Shown: piece by piece, positions 5,618-6,486 of the stretch
How positions within the stretch are numbered: position 1 is the first letter of the stretch
Layout of the letters: each line of letters starts with the position of its first letter
NCBI GenBank assembly: GCA_965372465.1
Contig: CBDVCK010000225.1
Coordinates: forward strand, 1 to 6,486
Source of the DNA: GCA-020348445 sp965372465
GTDB taxonomy: Archaea > Thermoplasmatota > Thermoplasmata > GCA-020350865
DNA length: 6,486 nucleotides
Direction: 5' to 3'
Program-made: the position numbers and the translations under genes
The notes under the pieces: model-generated
Database searches by the model: none
What the model was told of the DNA's origin: nothing
Seen by the model: only the letters and a program-made list of their open reading frames with translations

Positions 5618-6486
5618 ATGCCGCAGAATAGAGGAAATCAGGAGAAAGCGCTTCTTCACTTGTACGATGTATGTCAACATTTTAAAGATATCGCCTACCC
5701 TCGCGGAACTGAGACTAGCTCCGGTCTTGAAAACTCAATTGAAGGAGAAGAGGATTATGTCTATGAACCTGACTATGTGATAAGCCCTGGTATCGCAGAA
5801 ATCTTATACGGGGAAAGATCCACAAAGACTGAAAGTAACGTTACAAAAGTGATGAAAGAACTTATGAAAAAAGGGCATATAAATAGATTGAAAGGTCGAT
5901 CCAGACGTAGTAAGAAACCGTATTATTACTTTATCACACCAAAAGGGAAGAATGCTATCGAGAAAGAATGGGAAGAAATATCAAGTAAATCATATTTAAT
6001 AGAAAATAAAGAATCGAAAGATATGACTTTTGGAGACATTCTCTCAGATGTTTACAAGAAGCAAGGACGACAATCCCCCTTATCTCTGAAACTTCTGTCA
6101 TATTTTGAGGAAAATAAAGAAATGTCGAAATATCCTTACCACGACATTCTTGAAAATTTAGGTATTCATCGAGATAAAATGCAAAAAACCGCTGTTGTGG
6201 GGATACGTCCGTTTACCGAAGATGATGCCGATATACTTTTTGGAATGAATGAGGAGATAGAGAATCTTAAGAGTACGGTGATGAAAAATCCCTGGACGTT
6301 TCTGATCGGCGCATCGGGTAGTGGCAAGACCTCTCTGCTTAGGGCAGGACTCGTGAACCAGCTCCAGGAAATGAAGGTTATAGTAGTCGATGTGAAAGAC
6401 TGGAAAGAGTTTAAAATTCAGATGATAGAGGAACCGAATTTTAATGAGAATACAAAAAAACTCCTTCTTAACAAGGGCCACAGCGA
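5618..6486 (+). CDS. Winged-helix STAND NTPase (nSTAND1-like), N-terminal part
   Basis: The frame is open from the ATG at 5618 to the right edge (289 full codons, no stop). Residues about 54-118 form a winged helix: IAEILYGERS, then NVTKVMKELMKKGHINRLKG, then a wing with YYYFITPKGKNAIEKEW. Residues about 155-190 (SLKLLSYFEE to ILENLGIHRDKM) may be a second helix-turn-helix. At 195-209 comes GIRPFTEDDADILFG, the lead-in typical of nSTAND1 NTPases (usually GLRPFxxxDxxxFFGR). The Walker A motif GASGSGKTS (231-239) follows, then LLRAGLVNQL, also a family hallmark. A further strand, KVIVVDV, lies at about 254-260. Walker B, the sensor repeats and any further effector are beyond the window. By family knowledge STAND proteins are switch ATPases that oligomerise when they sense a ligand, and many are antiphage proteins (Avs group). 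Here the N-terminus is a DNA-binding-like module, not an obvious nuclease, so it could also be a STAND transcription regulator. The nearest upstream gene, NYN, is divergent. Confidence 0.8.
   Translation, partial: MPQNRGNQEKALLHLYDVCQHFKDIAYPRGTETSSGLENSIEGEEDYVYEPDYVISPGIAEILYGERSTKTESNVTKVMKELMKKGHINRLKGRSRRSKKPYYYFITPKGKNAIEKEWEEISSKSYLIENKESKDMTFGDILSDVYKKQGRQSPLSLKLLSYFEENKEMSKYPYHDILENLGIHRDKMQKTAVVGIRPFTEDDADILFGMNEEIENLKSTVMKNPWTFLIGASGSGKTSLLRAGLVNQLQEMKVIVVDVKDWKEFKIQMIEEPNFNENTKKLLLNKGHS

Noticed and set aside
5574..5780. 68-codon plus-strand open frame
   Set aside because: Overlaps the STAND gene start in another frame; the STAND frame carries clear domain motifs.
6158..6481. 107-codon minus-strand open frame
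   Set aside because: Antisense to the nSTAND lead-in and Walker A coding region; no recognisable features.
1..6486. CRISPR arrays, insertion sequences, tRNA genes or long repeats
   Set aside because: No regularly spaced repeats, transposase motifs or terminal inverted repeats, or tRNA-like cloverleaf sequences were seen on reading both strands.

Overview
This window looks like part of a defence island, most likely from an archaeon. The archaeal assignment rests on promoter grammar. A textbook TATA element (TTTATATA) lies upstream of the minus-strand NYN gene. A purine-rich/TATA block (GAAAAC-CTTTATTA) sits about 27 bases before the only usable start of the rightmost gene, which has no Shine-Dalgarno sequence and so looks leaderless. 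The other genes have good Shine-Dalgarno sites (GGTGA, GGAGG), as in many euryarchaea such as methanogens and their relatives. No rRNA, tRNA or taxon-specific marker is present, so the assignment is an inference and no genus is named. The left two thirds is very AT-rich; the NYN and STAND genes at the right are visibly richer in GC.

Layout, left to right. (1) 1-435, minus: the N-terminal 145 codons of an unrecognised protein running off the left edge. (2) 436-617: a divergent promoter region. (3) 618-2045 and 2035-3489, plus: a two-gene operon with an 11-base overlap. It encodes a PD-(D/E)XK nuclease fused to an APAZ domain, then a catalytically dead short prokaryotic Argonaute (MID-PIWI). 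(4) 3550-4368 and 4398-4847, minus, convergent with the Argonaute operon: a uracil-DNA-glycosylase-like protein and a stand-alone RNase III-like domain, 29 bases apart. (5) 4984-5472, minus: a complete LabA-type NYN (PIN-like) nuclease. (6) 5618 to the right edge, plus, divergent from the NYN gene: the first 289 residues of a winged-helix/STAND NTPase.

How the genes may work together. By family knowledge, the nuclease-APAZ/short-Ago pair forms a heterodimer. It uses a small guide RNA to recognise invading DNA and then unleashes the nuclease, leading to abortive infection (SPARDA-like logic). The STAND protein fits an independent sensor-effector of the Avs/STAND defence type. The RNase III-like/UDG-like pair matches no defence system known to me and is the best candidate here for something undescribed. 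Whether it works alone, or helps make guides or prepare DNA for the Argonaute module, cannot be decided from the sequence.
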